DNA of 64,000 nt. Origin: Engraulis encrasicolus. Taxonomy: Eukaryota; Chordata; Actinopteri; Clupeiformes; Engraulidae. Under the pieces are notes generated by a model. The model saw nothing but the letters and a program-made list of their open reading frames with translations, was not told the origin of the DNA and ran no database searches. The stretch's first letter is position 1. Each line of letters opens with the position of its first letter. Location of the stretch: contig NC_085876.1 in NCBI RefSeq assembly GCF_034702125.1, positions 22,362,629 to 22,426,628 on the forward strand, given 5' to 3'. Below are positions 39,901 through 53,337 of this stretch, in pieces. The position numbers were made by a program, and so were the translations under genes.

Positions 39901-40479
39901 AGATTACTTTCCAAGATAGAGATCAGGACCCCACCTGCTCTACACATGCAGTCAATGATTTCAATTCACTTTGTGTGCTTCACTCTACTATTAGAATCGG
40001 AGGCAACAATCAATGCAAGGCACATGTACTAGTTTCCCTTGAATATCTTTTCAATCAAATCCCTGTGAGATTCCTTCTTCCCTCCAGCATGTTTGTGGAG
40101 TTATAGTCCCGCTGGTTGGTGTTCTCACAAGTCTGTAGTATAGTTATGTACTTACTCATTCTCAAACATCTAGTCACAACACATATGAAATTAAACAGGA
40201 CTCACCTGATGCCATTTCTGTCTGTATCATGATATACCTAGTCTTATCTGTCTTTGACAGCAGTCAACACACCCAGCAAGTCAGATTGTACGGTATGTTT
40301 AAAAAAAGACACATTTTCAGAAAAAGTAATGGTCTAGTTTAGTTCCAGACAAAATGAAAATACTGTTATGCAGGATCTCCATGTACTGTTCTTGAAACTG
40401 ATGTGTGTGCAATTGCAATCGCATCTTCCATTTTTCTCCGTTACACTTTAGTCCTACCTTCATTCTGTAATATAGCCTA

Positions 40480-41600
40480 GTTTGATTTGATTTTCAATGG
40501 CTAGATGAGTTTTGAGTCTAAAATAACTCTACTGCATATCAAGCCCATTTGTTTTTCCAAGGTGCAGTACAGTAGCTATATAATGTGCATTGAGAGATCT
40601 GTCAACTTATATTGAGCTATACCTTAGTTCTGTAATGCACTTTGCATTACCTGAAAGTGCTTTGATTATCAATGGACGGCTATGAGGTTTGGGTCTAAAT
40701 AACTCTGTAATGTGTATCAAACTGTCTAATCCAGGGGTGCCCAACCTATTCCAACTCGGGGTCCCCTTGAAATGTTCATACTTCTTCAGGGCTCATCACT
40801 GACTGAATAAATAAAACAAAACATACACTACAAACAAATATGATTTTGATTTTTAGAAAATGATTTCAAGTCTCACTTGGAATACAGTAAGGGCCAACCA
40901 GTGGGCCCAGGCCTAAAGTTCGAGAATCATTGATCTAGTCCATATACTTTCTAAAGGTCTACATACTCTAGATGTGATATAATATGCATTGGGACAACTC
41001 ACAATTTCCTACATTAATCTACAACACATTTCTGTAATATACTTTGCATTACATTGCAATGCATTGGTTTTCATTCAAATCCATTGGACAATTGAGTTCT
41101 AGGCCTAAAATAGCAGCATACCTTATATTAGGCGATCAAACCCATGTTTTTTTCTGAAAGCACACACTCTCCAGATATGATATAGCAAACGTTGCAATCC
41201 AACCTATCCACCTGGGGTCTCCCAACTTCCTCTATCTGTACTTAAGTTCTGTAAAGTACTTTGTACTTTGAAATGCATTGATTTTTAATGGACGGCCATG
41301 AGGTGTGGGTATAAAATAACTGTGTAATTTCTATTAAGCTATCCAATCCATTTATTTTCCAAGGTCTACACAGTCCAGATGTGATATAATGTGCATTGTG
41401 ACATCTCCCAACTTCCTACATTCCTCTATACCATAGTTATGTAATGTGTTTGGGATTACATTGAAATGCATTGATTTCCATTGAAATCCATTAGACAGTT
41501 ATGGGTTTTTGGCCTAAATAGGTGTATAATTTATATTGAACTAGCAAACCCATATATTTTCTGAAAGCCCACACTCTACAGATATGATATAGCAAGTATT
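40480..41600. repeat. About 190-bp tandem repeats, right arm
   Basis: About five units, each with an ATTGATTTCCATTGAAATCC-like phrase, GGCCTAAATAGGTGTATAA and CCCACACTCTACAGATATGAT. One unit is interrupted by a small hAT (40733-40933). Confidence 0.75.
40733..40933. mobile_element. Small hAT-like MITE in the tandem array
   Basis: AGGGGTGCCCAACC at the left and GAGAATCATTGA at the right. TCTAATCC (40725-40732) and TCTAGTCC (40934-40941) flank it, an 8-bp duplication with one change. The neighbouring repeat units show the empty site (TATCCAATCCATTTATTTTCC). Confidence 0.7.
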
Positions 41601-42199
41601 AGGATTTGACCCACCCTCCTACAGGCTTCTGCATCAATCTAACCTTGCATTATATTGCTGAAAAAGTGTATGACGGATATATTTTGACTTATATAATTCA
41701 TAGGAAAGCACATTATCCATCAAAACTGTATATTTTCAAAATCCCTAAGGTGTCTACATGTGATGTAACATCAATGAAAATATATCCCATCATCACAGAC
41801 ACTTGCATACGCCTACATCCATATATAGGCATGTATTGCGAAATGCACTGGTGTCATTATAAAAGTGAGTAAAAATATAAGAAAGCTACCACTTCCAGAG
41901 GGCTATCATACCAAATAATGTCCCTCAGGCATGGAGGATTACAAAAAACATTGATAGACTTTGCCACCCCAGGTGATACCAACTTCTGTTCCGGCCCATG
42001 GACTACTTCACCAAAACATCATCTCCATCTTTGAGTATGGTGGCTGGAACACCATTATATGCGGCTACCTTGCTGCCTCAGGCCCTTGTCAGTTTGCTAT
42101 TGTCAGTGGAACAATGAACTCAGAAGTTTATGGAGGTATTTCACCGAAAAAGTTGAGGTAGTTTGCCACACAGTTGAAGCACACAAGAGGATGGGTGCT

Positions 42200-42620
42200 G
42201 AAATGGGACATGAACCTATATTTTAGAAGCAAATCGACTTTAGAATGGCTTCATAATAATGAAATACACATTCTGAAATAGCCCAGTCAAAGCCCTGACA
42301 AAAAAACAATTGAGATTATATGGCATGAAGTCAAGAAAGCTATGCACTCCAGACATCCCACAAACCTTGCTGACGAGAGGCAGTTTTCTAAAGAAGAGGA
42401 AGACCAGATACATCCAGATTGTTTTGTTAATCTGATCTGCAACTACAGGAAACATCTGGTTGAGGTTATTGCGACTAATTTAGGGTTAAAACCTATTGAA
42501 TGCAAGGGTGTACTTACTTATGCCTTGCTGTCCTGTGAATGTTTACATCTTATGGCCAATGAAAATATGAAAACTTGTAAATGTTTGGGTTGAATTAGTT
42601 AAAGCAGACTCTGGTTGTTC
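42200..42620 (+). pseudogene. Tc1 transposase relic, right arm
   Basis: Plus-strand frame with QSPD then IEIIWHEVKKAMHSRHPTN, ADERQFSKEEEDQIHPDCFV, the C-terminal part of a Tc1 transposase ending before the outer terminus. The third catalytic residue region (SPDLNPIE) is altered. The part toward the centre has a deletion relative to the left arm. Confidence 0.75.
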
Positions 42621-43021
42621 CTTCTTGTGATTTCCGGGAAGATCAGACCATGTTTTATGACAAATTTTGACAGAAAGGTAAGACATTTCAAAGGGTGTAC
42701 AAACTTTTTCCTGGGACTGTATATTAACGCTTTCTCTCTACAGTAGTGTATGGCTACCCTGTTGTTCTCCTCAACCGAGTCAAATGTTTCCATGCTCTCA
42801 TTTTCTGCACGTAAGACAGACTGGGTATGTCAAATAATGATACCAGTACATTGCCCTTGCAGTTTGTGTGAAAACACTTAGCTAACTGAGCTAGAAAGCA
42901 ACGATGCTTTATAATGGTGGTCAATATGGCTTAGTAATGGCCGCAGTGCTTGCAATGTAGTGAAGCACGTAGCTGCAGCGACTCCTTACTCTCCCAACTC
43001 GCAGTGTTTATTTGTGTTATA

Positions 43022-45962
43022 ATGTGTCATTCGAAATGTCTATCGTCGGAAACTATGTCGGAACGCATGTACAGTCGGCAACAGCTGTTGCAGATAAGAA
43101 TGGACAACTTCAGCGATGTATTGGATATACCAACAGAGCTACTGGAAGAACTGGGGATACTACGACGGCATACATCGGACCCGTCTGCTTCGCCTACATG
43201 GAGACGGCGAAAGAGGTGCTCCAGAATTAGGAAGAGAGGCAAACGAGGTGGCGTCGAAACACGGCTTGCAGCCAACCCAACTCGTCCAGCAATACCATCA
43301 ATTCTCTTGGCAAACGTAAGATCTATGGACAATAAGATGGATGACATACGGCTACTAAGATCAGCGAACAAAACTGTGAGGAATTGCTGTGTGACCGTGT
43401 TTACAGAATCATGGCTGAACGACGGCATACCCGACTCCGCTCTACAACTGGAGCAACTTACGTGCCACCGAGCGGACAGAGCCCTTGCAGAGAAAAAACG
43501 AGGGGGAGGAATATGTGTTTACACACATGATGCTTGGTGCAAAAATGCTACGGTGATACAGAGACACTGCTCTCCACTAGTGGAGTTCATGATCATCAAG
43601 TGCCGACCCTTCTATTTACCAAGAGAAATATCCGCCATTCTACTGGTCGCAGTTTACCTCGCTCCTAGCAACACCAATAGCGTCAGAAGCGAGGCACTGA
43701 ACGAGCTGCATCGGGGAATCAGTGAACAACAAGATGCACACCCAGATGCCTTCACAGTGGTCATGGGAGATTTCAACCACGGAAATCTCAAAACAGTACT
43801 TCCAAAATTTCACCAACATGTTAACTTTCCAACAAGAGGACAAAACACCCTGGACTTTGTTTATACCCCAAAACAAGGAGAATACAAGGCAAAGCCCATC
43901 CCCCACATCGGCCTATCAGACCACCTAACGATTCTGCTACTGCCAGCCTACAGACAAAAGGTAAAACTCACCAAACCAGCTCTGAAGGAGGTGAGAAAAT
44001 GGCCAGAGGGAGCCGTGTCACGACTACAAGACTGCTTTGAAACCACAGATTGGGACATGTTCAAAACAGCTGCCACCCACAGCAACCACATTGACATTGA
44101 GGAGTACACAGACACCGTGACCTCCTACATCACAAAATGCATTGATGATGTTACAGAAATAAAACGCATCACCACCAGGGCCAACCAGAAGCCATGGTTC
44201 ACAGGAGACGTTCACAGACTGCTGAGGGCCAGAGACAAAGCCTTCAGAGCAGGAGACGTAGCTGGCCTAAAAGCAGCAAGGGCAAACCTGTCCCAGGGCA
44301 TCAGGAAAGCAAAAAAGGAATACTCGGACAAAATAACAACACACTTCAAAGACAGCGGAGATGCACAGAGCCTGTGGCAGGGCATACAGGCCATCACGGA
44401 CTATAAGCCCGCACCACGAAGCTGTGACAACAACACCTCTCTGCTAAACGACCTGAACAGTTTCTTTGCCCGTTTTGAAGCACAAAATGACACTCATCCA
44501 CAGAAAACTCCCCCTCCCCCCCCATGATCAACCCCTGTACCTGTCCTCTGCCAGTGTGAAGAGGACACTGGCCACCATCAACCCACGCAAAGCAGCTGGC
44601 CCAGACAACATACCTGGCCGAGTGTTGAAGGATTGTGCAGAAGAGCTGAAGGATGTCTTCACAGACATCTTTAACATCTCTCTGGAGCAAGCAGTCATCC
44701 CATCACTTTTCAAAGCTGCTACCATCATACCCGTGCCGAAGATATCATCACCATCATGCTTCAATGACTACCGTCCTGTAGCACTGACGCCCATAATCAT
44801 GAAGTGCTTCGAACGGCTAGTCCTGTCACACATCAAAGCCACCCTACCCCCCACCCTGGACCCCTACCAGTTCGCATACCGAGCCAAGCGATCCACGGAG
44901 GATGCAATCTGCTCTGCCCTCCATCCAGCCCTCACCCACTTGGACAATAAAGACTCATATGTGAGAATGCTGTTCATTGACTTCAGTTCAGCATTCAATA
45001 CCATAATACCACAACAACTCATCAGAAAACTGGACAAACTAGGTTTCAGCACCTCCCTCTGCAACTGGCTGCTGGACTTCCTGATGCAGAGACCACAAGC
45101 AGTACGGGTAGGGAATAACACCTCAAGCACCCTGACCCTGAGCACGGGGGCTCCGCAAGGTTGTGTTCTCAGCCCCCTGCTGTTCACGCTGCTGACACAT
45201 GACTGCACAACGACCCACAGCACTAACCATCTAGTGAAGTTTGCGGATGATACAACACTGGTGGGCCTCATCACTAAGGGCGATGAGACCCACTACAGAG
45301 AAGAAGTAGACCTGCTGGCCAGATGGTGCAAAGACAACAACCTCCTGCTGAATGTCAACAAGACCAAGGAGATTGTTGTCAACTTTCAGAGGGTCCAAAA
45401 ACAACTGCCACCACTGACCATCGACGGTGATGCTGTGGAGAGAGTGAGCAGCACCAAGTTCCTTGGAGTGCACATCAGCGACGACCTCTCTTGGACCACC
45501 AACACTACATCACTGGCGAAGAAGGCCCATCAGCGTCTCTACTTCTTGCGCAAACTAAAGAAGGCAAGTGCTACACCCTCCATCATGACAACATTCTAAA
45601 GAGGAACCATAGAGAGCGTCGTGTCCAGCTGCATCACAGTGTGGGGAGGAAGCTGCACGGAGAAAAACAGGAAGACACTCCAGCGTGTTGTGAACACAGC
45701 GAAGAAGATCATTGGAGTATCACTCCCCTCCCTGCAGGACATTTACACCGCACGCCTCACCCGAAAAGCACTGATGATCATCAAAGACACAAGCCACCCT
45801 GCACACAAACTGTTCAGCCTCCTGCCCTCTGGAAAGAGGTACAGGCGCCTCCGTTCCCGTACCACCAGGCTTGCAAGCAGCACGATGCATCAAGCAATCA
45901 AGATACTGAACACTCAACCCACTCTCCCTTCACTGTCAGCCTCTAGCCAGCCAGGCCACTGA
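43022..45962 (+). pseudogene. L2 LINE polyprotein (endonuclease and reverse transcriptase), broken
   Basis: From ATG at 43022, frame one runs to 44527. It holds an apurinic-type endonuclease: LLANVRSMDNKMDDI, TESWLND, GGGICVYTHDAWC, VVMGDFNHG, NTLDFVYT and IGLSDHL. The frame shifts in the run of C's at about 44510-44522, and the next frame (to 45599) holds the reverse transcriptase: [67 protein letters not shown] (catalytic DD intact), [17 protein letters not shown] at 45597-45599 then breaks the frame before the C-terminal part (45600-45962, LPSLQDIYTARL). Only these two lesions are seen, so the copy is fairly young. Confidence 0.9.
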
Positions 45963-46073
45963 CAACGCTCCCCCCCCCTCATCCCCACCACCATATCTGC
46001 GACTGAACATTCCACCTGCACTACTACATCTGTGACTGAACTTTCAACCTGCACTAACTCAAAACATACACAT

Positions 46074-46113
<40 letters not shown>

Positions 46114-46116
<3 letters not shown>

Positions 46117-47782
46117 TGATTCTCTAATTCGCCTACACTTTTAAGTCCGTGGATTTTATTTGGCAATTTCACTAACTATTAACTGCATCCAATGATGTTT
46201 TGGACATTAGAAAACATTTATCTTTCATATAATACAGAAAGTGTAGACATGGCATTATGTCCCTCAGCAAGAATGAATATTTAATACTGGTTTTGGGCGT
46301 TTTCATGCCGTCCTGTTTTCCAAATGTCAGATTCAGTCTTCATATTAGCATGTAAAGAAACTTGTTTTGCCCAAGACGATTGCAAATGTTGATTCACAGT
46401 AATCATCACAATATGACAAAACTGTCAGAAAGACCAATGTCCTTTCCATTATACATGAAATTTGCCATTTTGTGTGTGTCCACGAAAACTGTGTTAACCG
46501 TGTCACGGTCTGAAACCTCCTCCATAAATCAGTAATGGTTTGGTCTTAGGCCATACGAATAACATCACGTGATGTCATAACCTCTTTGGCAGGATACGGG
46601 AAGACTTTTTGATAAATTTTGAGCTCCATCCCTCCATAATTTAATCCATTCTTTTTCATGTTCTCATAGCGGGAAAATTGCCTGTCAACAGTGTTATCAA
46701 CATATTCATAAGAATCTGAATTAGAAATCACATGTAGAAAAACACAGATAAAGCATACAGATACATGAATTGATTAAGGTGTTGTGGTGGAACTTCTGAG
46801 GTCCTCAGTTAGCACAACACCATAAAAATGGCTGAAATGTCAACGGTGTTACCGTCAATGGTGTTACAATTAAGTATGACAGTCAGGGTTGCCAGATGAG
46901 GCTGATGATTTCCAGCCCAAAAAATAATCAAAATCCGCCCTAAAAACCCGCCCAATTCTATTGATTTATATGGCAGTGGGAAGGTTTTTCTGATAGATGC
47001 CATTTTTACCCGCACACGGCCATCCTAAGCAGCCCAATTGGGCGGGAACCAGCCCAATCTGGCAACACTGATGACAGTTGAGGAGGAGTATGTTTTTGCC
47101 AATTTATATCCATATTGACAGACAAACAAACAAAATAATTTGTGTTCTAGGGAGATGGGTTTGTCTGCTCTGTTTTTTTCTCCTAAAAAAGTGCCGACTT
47201 GTTCCCCTGCACTGTTGACCGTAACACAGTTGAGTTACACCGTTGACTGTTTTGAAAGTGTTTTTGTGCTATTGATCCCTTATGTGTTGGAAAAATCCTA
47301 TGAACATACACTAGGGATTATCTCTGGAGAAGGAAGTCTTGTGTAAGGAGGGTGACTATATTCAAATCAGACGTTACAGGGATTTATGATGAAAAATGTG
47401 TCAGTCTGTATCACACTGACTCATAAAATCCTACTTATGAAGCTCAACAATCACATTTTCTATATCAGTTGCACAGATTAATGACAACATTACTGCTAAG
47501 GGACATAAGCACTTTCAAACATATATTGTTTCAACTCTGTAGTATTTTTATATATGTTTGAAATGACATAGTATTTGTCCATAACACTGTTGACAAAATA
47601 ATTACGCAAATGTTCGCTTTCATTAGAGTATTTATCAAATGATTTAAGATTAAGCTTGGCAATTTGTTTGTTTGGAAACTTAAAAATATACACTATGTAA
47701 ACATCTAGGTCATTTAGTTGAAAAAAAATACTGATAATTGACATTTTGCTTTTGCCAAAAGCGTAGGGAAATCGTAGAATCA

Positions 47783-47785
<3 letters not shown>
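46114..47785. mobile_element. Terminal-inverted-repeat element inserted in a (CA)n tract
   Basis: GAGTGATTCTCTAATTCGCCTAC at the left is mirrored by CGTAGGGAAATCGTAGAATCACTC at the right, and both sides are (CA)n, so the target duplication cannot be read. The 1.67-kb body has repeated GTGTTACCGT / GGTGTTAC phrases and no recognisable transposase. It interrupts the 3' part of the L2 LINE. Family unknown. Confidence 0.65.
46884..47070. mobile_element. hAT-like MITE, 187 bp
   Basis: Inverted ends CAGGGTTGCCAGAT and ATCTGGCAACACTG with a perfect 8-bp duplication ATGACAGT (46876-46883 and 47071-47078). Nested within the 46.1-47.8 kb element. Confidence 0.85.
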
Positions 47786-47831
<46 letters not shown>

Positions 47832-47896
47832 ACAAGCACACTGCACTTTCTGCACTAAACCCAAACATACACACACTGACACACAACTCATACTCA

Positions 47897-47939
<43 letters not shown>

Positions 47940-47978
47940 ACACACACACAGACGCACACCGCACTTTCTACCTGCACT

Positions 47979-48053
<75 letters not shown>

Positions 48054-48086
48054 AAACACATACAAACACACACACACACACATACT
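47786..48086. repeat. (CA)n tracts in the L2 3' region
   Basis: Several CA runs separated by short GCACTTTCTGCACTAAAC phrases repeated two or three times, similar to GCACTACTACATCTG units near 46018. Confidence 0.9.
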
Positions 48087-48445
48087 GCTGCTGGTGTATT
48101 TTTTTTTAAAAAAAACCTTTTTTAATTATTTATTTTCTTCAAATGCTACTATTACTATGTCAGAACGCTATAAAGGACTTTTAGAAAAAGCACAACAAAA
48201 TACCTCCTCTTAATGTATGTTCTCTACAAGTCTTCTGTTGTCCAGTCTTGCACTTTAAATGTCTGTATGAGCAATGTCTACGTCCATACTGTCTATGTCC
48301 ATGTATGAGTACTGTCTATGTCTATACTGTCTATGTCCTTACCTAGATTAGTCTATGTCTGCATGGGAGAGCAAGAAACGCAATTTCAAATTCTTTGTAT
48401 GACCAGTGCATGTAAAGAAATTGACAATAAACTTGACTTGACTTG

Positions 48446-48935
48446 GTAATCACGCTATTTGAAATGTGTCTTGCGACATGAGCCAGATGGGCGCAGTTGC
48501 ATAAATGCAAAGCTGGTTCGTGAGTCACGAACGAATCGTGACCACTCCCAAGCGACATTTGACGAGCAGCGTTGCTGAAGTCTAATCTGCCCTTTACACT
48601 GTGCACTATTTGTGTCGACTTCTTGCACACCTCCTTTAGCCAGGTGTGGAGGAGTGGAACCCCTGGGTCACCAACCATGCAGCCTTTACGTTTATTTGTA
48701 GGCCTATACCTGACTACCTCTATTCGCCCTATAATGACACTTTGATTCTTATGACACCATGTTTGACTGCTTTTTGTATCTCTTTCTTCTTCATTTACTA
48801 TCTGTATGCGCCCACACACAAACACAAAATTGTACAGCACAGGCACGTCCACACACACAAATCCAAACACCTCTCCACTTAATACTCTACATGTGCTGTC
48901 CCACACATACAACCATGCCCCCGTCCCTTACCCAC

Positions 48936-49034
<99 letters not shown>

Positions 49035-49414
49035 TCATACAGGGCTCTGCACTGCTCTGTATGTGACCATTAGTTACCCAGATAAACCTGTACTGCTGAT
49101 ATCCTCATTGTCGTCATGGTAGGCAGAGGAAAAACCAAGTATTGTTCAGTTCGCATTGCAAACCAACTTTCTGGTCCCGCACGCTCAGACTTTCGGTTTG
49201 AGATCGGGTGCAGGAACGGGCACCGGTATGGTTCTATGTCGGCCTTATTGTGCATGAACAAGACATTTGCGAATACATGCCTAACAAATGTTTGATTTTG
49301 CTTTGTACATGCCTTATAAGTTACTTATACAGGCACATTGTATGTATTAGTGCTAATAGATGTATCCCTAAAATAAAGTGTTACCGCACAAATATACAGC
49401 ACACAATACTGTAC

Positions 49415-49492
<78 letters not shown>

Positions 49493-49780
49493 AAATGTTG
49501 TGGTGTTAATTCAACACTTAAAGAGTTCATTTAAGTCCAAATGATGTCAAATCAACTCTCTAAGTGTTAAATGAGCACTGCATAATTTACTGTGCACACA
49601 CACACACTCATACAGGACTCTGCACTGTTCTGTATGTGACCATTTGTTACCCAGATAAACCTGCTGACATCCACATTGTTGTCATGGTACGCAGAGGAAA
49701 AGTATTGTTCAGTTCTCATCTATGTCGTCCTGAACGTGCCTTTATTGTTCAGCTTCTGTGTGTTTTCTTCCTCTCTGCAG
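48446..49780. other. Intron 5 of TRIM copy B after the LINE, with duplicated pre-SPRY blocks
   Basis: Matches 23266-23572 and 26964-27883 of copy A. Contains (CA)n at 48937-49032 and 49418-49490, and two copies of the CAGGGCTCTGCACTG / CAGGACTCTGCACTG block (49040, 49614). Copy B has an extra segment at about 49491-49600 (TTAATTCAACACTTAAAGAG mirrored by CTCTCTAAGTGTTAA), probably a small MITE. Confidence 0.65.
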
Positions 49781-50325
49781 CTCCTGTTACTCTGGACCCC
49801 AACACTGCATACCCAAAACTGATCCTGTCTGAGGATCTGACCAGTGTGAGGCGTGGTGATAAGAAACAGCAGCTTCCTGATAATCCAGAGAGATTTGATC
49901 GGTATTACAGTCTCCTGGGCTCTGAGAGCTTTAACTCAGGGACACACTGCTGGGATGTGGAGGTTGGGGACAACACAGGGTGGCATGTGGGTGTGATGGT
50001 AGAGTCTCTCCAGAGGAAGGGAGACTTCAGCTCCTTGAGTGGGCGGTGGATTGTGTATTATTATGATGGTAACTATAAAGCGCGTGCCCCACCACAGGCC
50101 CCTACTCTTCTCACAGTGAAGCAGAAACTCCAGAGGATCAAAGTGCAGCTGGACTGGGACAGAGGAAAGCTGTCATTCTATGACACCGATAATAACACAC
50201 ATTTACATACCTTCACACACACTTTCACTGAGAGAATGTTTCCCTATTTGAATACTGGTTGCAAATCCTGTCCTCTGAGGATGCTACCAGTGAAGACCTC
50301 TATAAAAGTAGAGCAGCACAAATAG
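49781..50325 (+). CDS. TRIM35-like copy B, last exon (PRY-SPRY)
   Basis: 545 bases after CTCTGCAG, ending TAG at 50323-50325, the same length and phase as copy A. PRY VTLDPNTAYPKLILSED and SPRY GTHCWDVEVG, WHVGVM, LDWDRGKLSF, PLRMLPV are intact. Compared with copy A, changes cluster in the loops (DFSSLSGRWIVYYYDGNYKA and PPQAPTLL). The intron before it is 14.8 kb because of the Tc1-ended palindrome and the LINE, so correct splicing over that distance is an assumption. Together with exons 1-5 it completes a 469-residue protein. Confidence 0.92.
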
Positions 50326-50335
50326 ACAAATTGAG

Positions 50336-51989
<1,654 letters not shown>

Positions 51990-52190
51990 CCTACTAACCT
52001 CCCACGGTCATACCAGGCTCTGCACTGTTCTGTATGTGACTATTTGTTACCCAGATGAAGCTGCTAACATCCACATTGTTGTCATGGTAAGCAGAAAAAA
52101 ACCCAAGTATTGTGAAGTTCGCATCGCAAACCAACTGTCCAGTCATGCACGCTCAGACTTACGGTTCGAGATTATGTGCAGGAACAGTCC
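51990..52190 (+). pseudogene. Truncated pre-SPRY block downstream of copy B
   Basis: The pre-SPRY intron block (CAGGCTCTGCACTGTTCTG near 52015) runs to AGATTATGTGCAGGAACA and then joins GTCCTCAGTGGGAATGAGG, which in the A-B interval lies about 1.97 kb further on (32072). The relic SPRY exon, its 3' flank and the hairpin have therefore been deleted here. Confidence 0.75.
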
Positions 52191-52589
52191 TCAGTGGGAA
52201 TGAGGTCCATCAGGTTGACATGTTATGTTCCTTCTTGCATCAAAACCTTTTATTTTCAAAGATCTACTGTACTTTGTGACATTAGTGTGACAGTATTTTT
52301 CAACTGTGAATTTTAATTAATATCACATAATTATCTTTGAAACACTACATTTTTTTTTTTTTTTACAAAATGTCTATAGGTTTAATACCTTGTATATTAC
52401 GTAGGCCTACTGTAGCTCAGTCATGTATTATTTCTTGTTGTGAAAATCCTCAGAAATGTGGAATGTCAAAATGGGGTCTTGTGACAACAAATGTTTGGAA
52501 ACTTTAAGGAGATTGACAAAACCGTTAATCAGTTGCTTTGAAGGATTTGCTAATGTTACTGACCTACGTTAGCTTGGCTATCTCCTGCA

Positions 52590-52722
52590 GTGGAATACCA
52601 GACGGTATGTACCTGTTGCTTCTGCCTGTCTGAGTCCCTCCCTCTTCCCCTCTCCCTGGCCCTCCTTTGGGAATGAGGAAGTGAAGGCTGAGGTACAGAA
52701 GGCACTCGTAACACTTGAACAG
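52590..52722 (+). other. Candidate 5' exon of TRIM copy D
   Basis: Homologous to the blocks before copies A and B, ending CACTTGAACAG before GTGTGTGA. The short conserved frame NEEVKAEVQKALVTLEQ is open up to the donor. Confidence 0.45.
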
Positions 52723-53090
52723 GTGTGTGACACTTTTTACTTAAATAGTAATAGTTATAGTAATAATACATATTTTCCTTTCGTTTAATGGCTTGCAGAA
52801 TGAATGGAGGATGTTTTCATTAATACATTGACAGTTAAAACTTTGAGATTGGTTGCTATTCCATCAAATCAAAAGTGAAAGTAAACGGGCTGCAACAGGT
52901 GTTGAGAGCTGGTGTATCCTCATAAGTACTTTAAACTGTGACAATTGTGGAATTTTCTTGCAGTGTTTTGGTTCAAATATTGCAATTAGGTAGACGTAAT
53001 GTAATATTTTGGAACGTCCCCATTTCATGAATTCATATGTTCCTGATCAGCTGGCAACATTCATCCAGTGGCCATTAGTTGTACGGCAAG

Positions 53091-53105
53091 ACACACACAC
53101 ACGCG

Positions 53106-53203
<98 letters not shown>

Positions 53204-53282
53204 CAGAGAGAGAGGGAGAGAAAGACAGAGAGAGGGAAAGGGAGAGGGAGGGAAAGGGAGAGGGAAAGAGAGAGGGAGAGAG
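53091..53282. repeat. (CA)n/(CG)n and purine-rich tract before copy D exon 1
   Basis: CA with a short CGCGCG interruption, then GAGAGGGA-type purines, at the same position as in copies A and B. Confidence 0.95.
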
Positions 53283-53337
53283 GAGTGGAATAGGTATTCA
53301 TAACTATGGTTTTCTGATTTATCTTGTATAGGAGAAA

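Larger units (their letters stand above)
36201..42719. mobile_element. 6.5-kb giant palindrome with Tc1/mariner ends
   Basis: The outer ends are the same sequence inverted: CAGTCCCAGGAAAAAGTTTG at 36201 and its complement ending at 42719, each next to TA (36199-36200, 42720-42721), the Tc1 target. From the ends inward, arms 36201 to about 38115 and 42719 back to about 40440 are reverse complements: first Tc1 transposase relics, then a stretch near 37142-37560, then arrays of about 190-bp tandem repeats. Each arm has its own deletions and substitutions, so this is an old structure and not an assembly echo. The centre (about 38115-40440) is single-copy and holds a decayed reverse transcriptase. 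It sits in intron 5 of TRIM copy B. Confidence 0.8.
42966..48445 (+). mobile_element. L2-type LINE, 5.5 kb, in intron 5 of TRIM copy B
   Basis: Copy A shows the empty site: ATGTAGTGAAG runs straight into GTAATCGCGC (23251-23271), whereas copy B has AGTGAAG to 42965 and GTAATCACGC from 48446. The element has a short leader, one long coding region (43022-45962), a 3' region and a terminal AAACTTGACTTGACTTG tail. Its last 150 bases (TATGTCCTTACCTAGATTAGTC, GAGCAAGAAACGCAATTTC) are typical of fish L2 elements. A separate terminal-inverted-repeat element (46114-47785) has landed in the 3' region. No clear target duplication is visible, which is common for L2. Confidence 0.88.

Noticed and set aside
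41985..42200. An intact Tc1 transposase gene in the palindrome
   Set aside because: Both arm copies lack the N-terminal half and contain stops and deletions.
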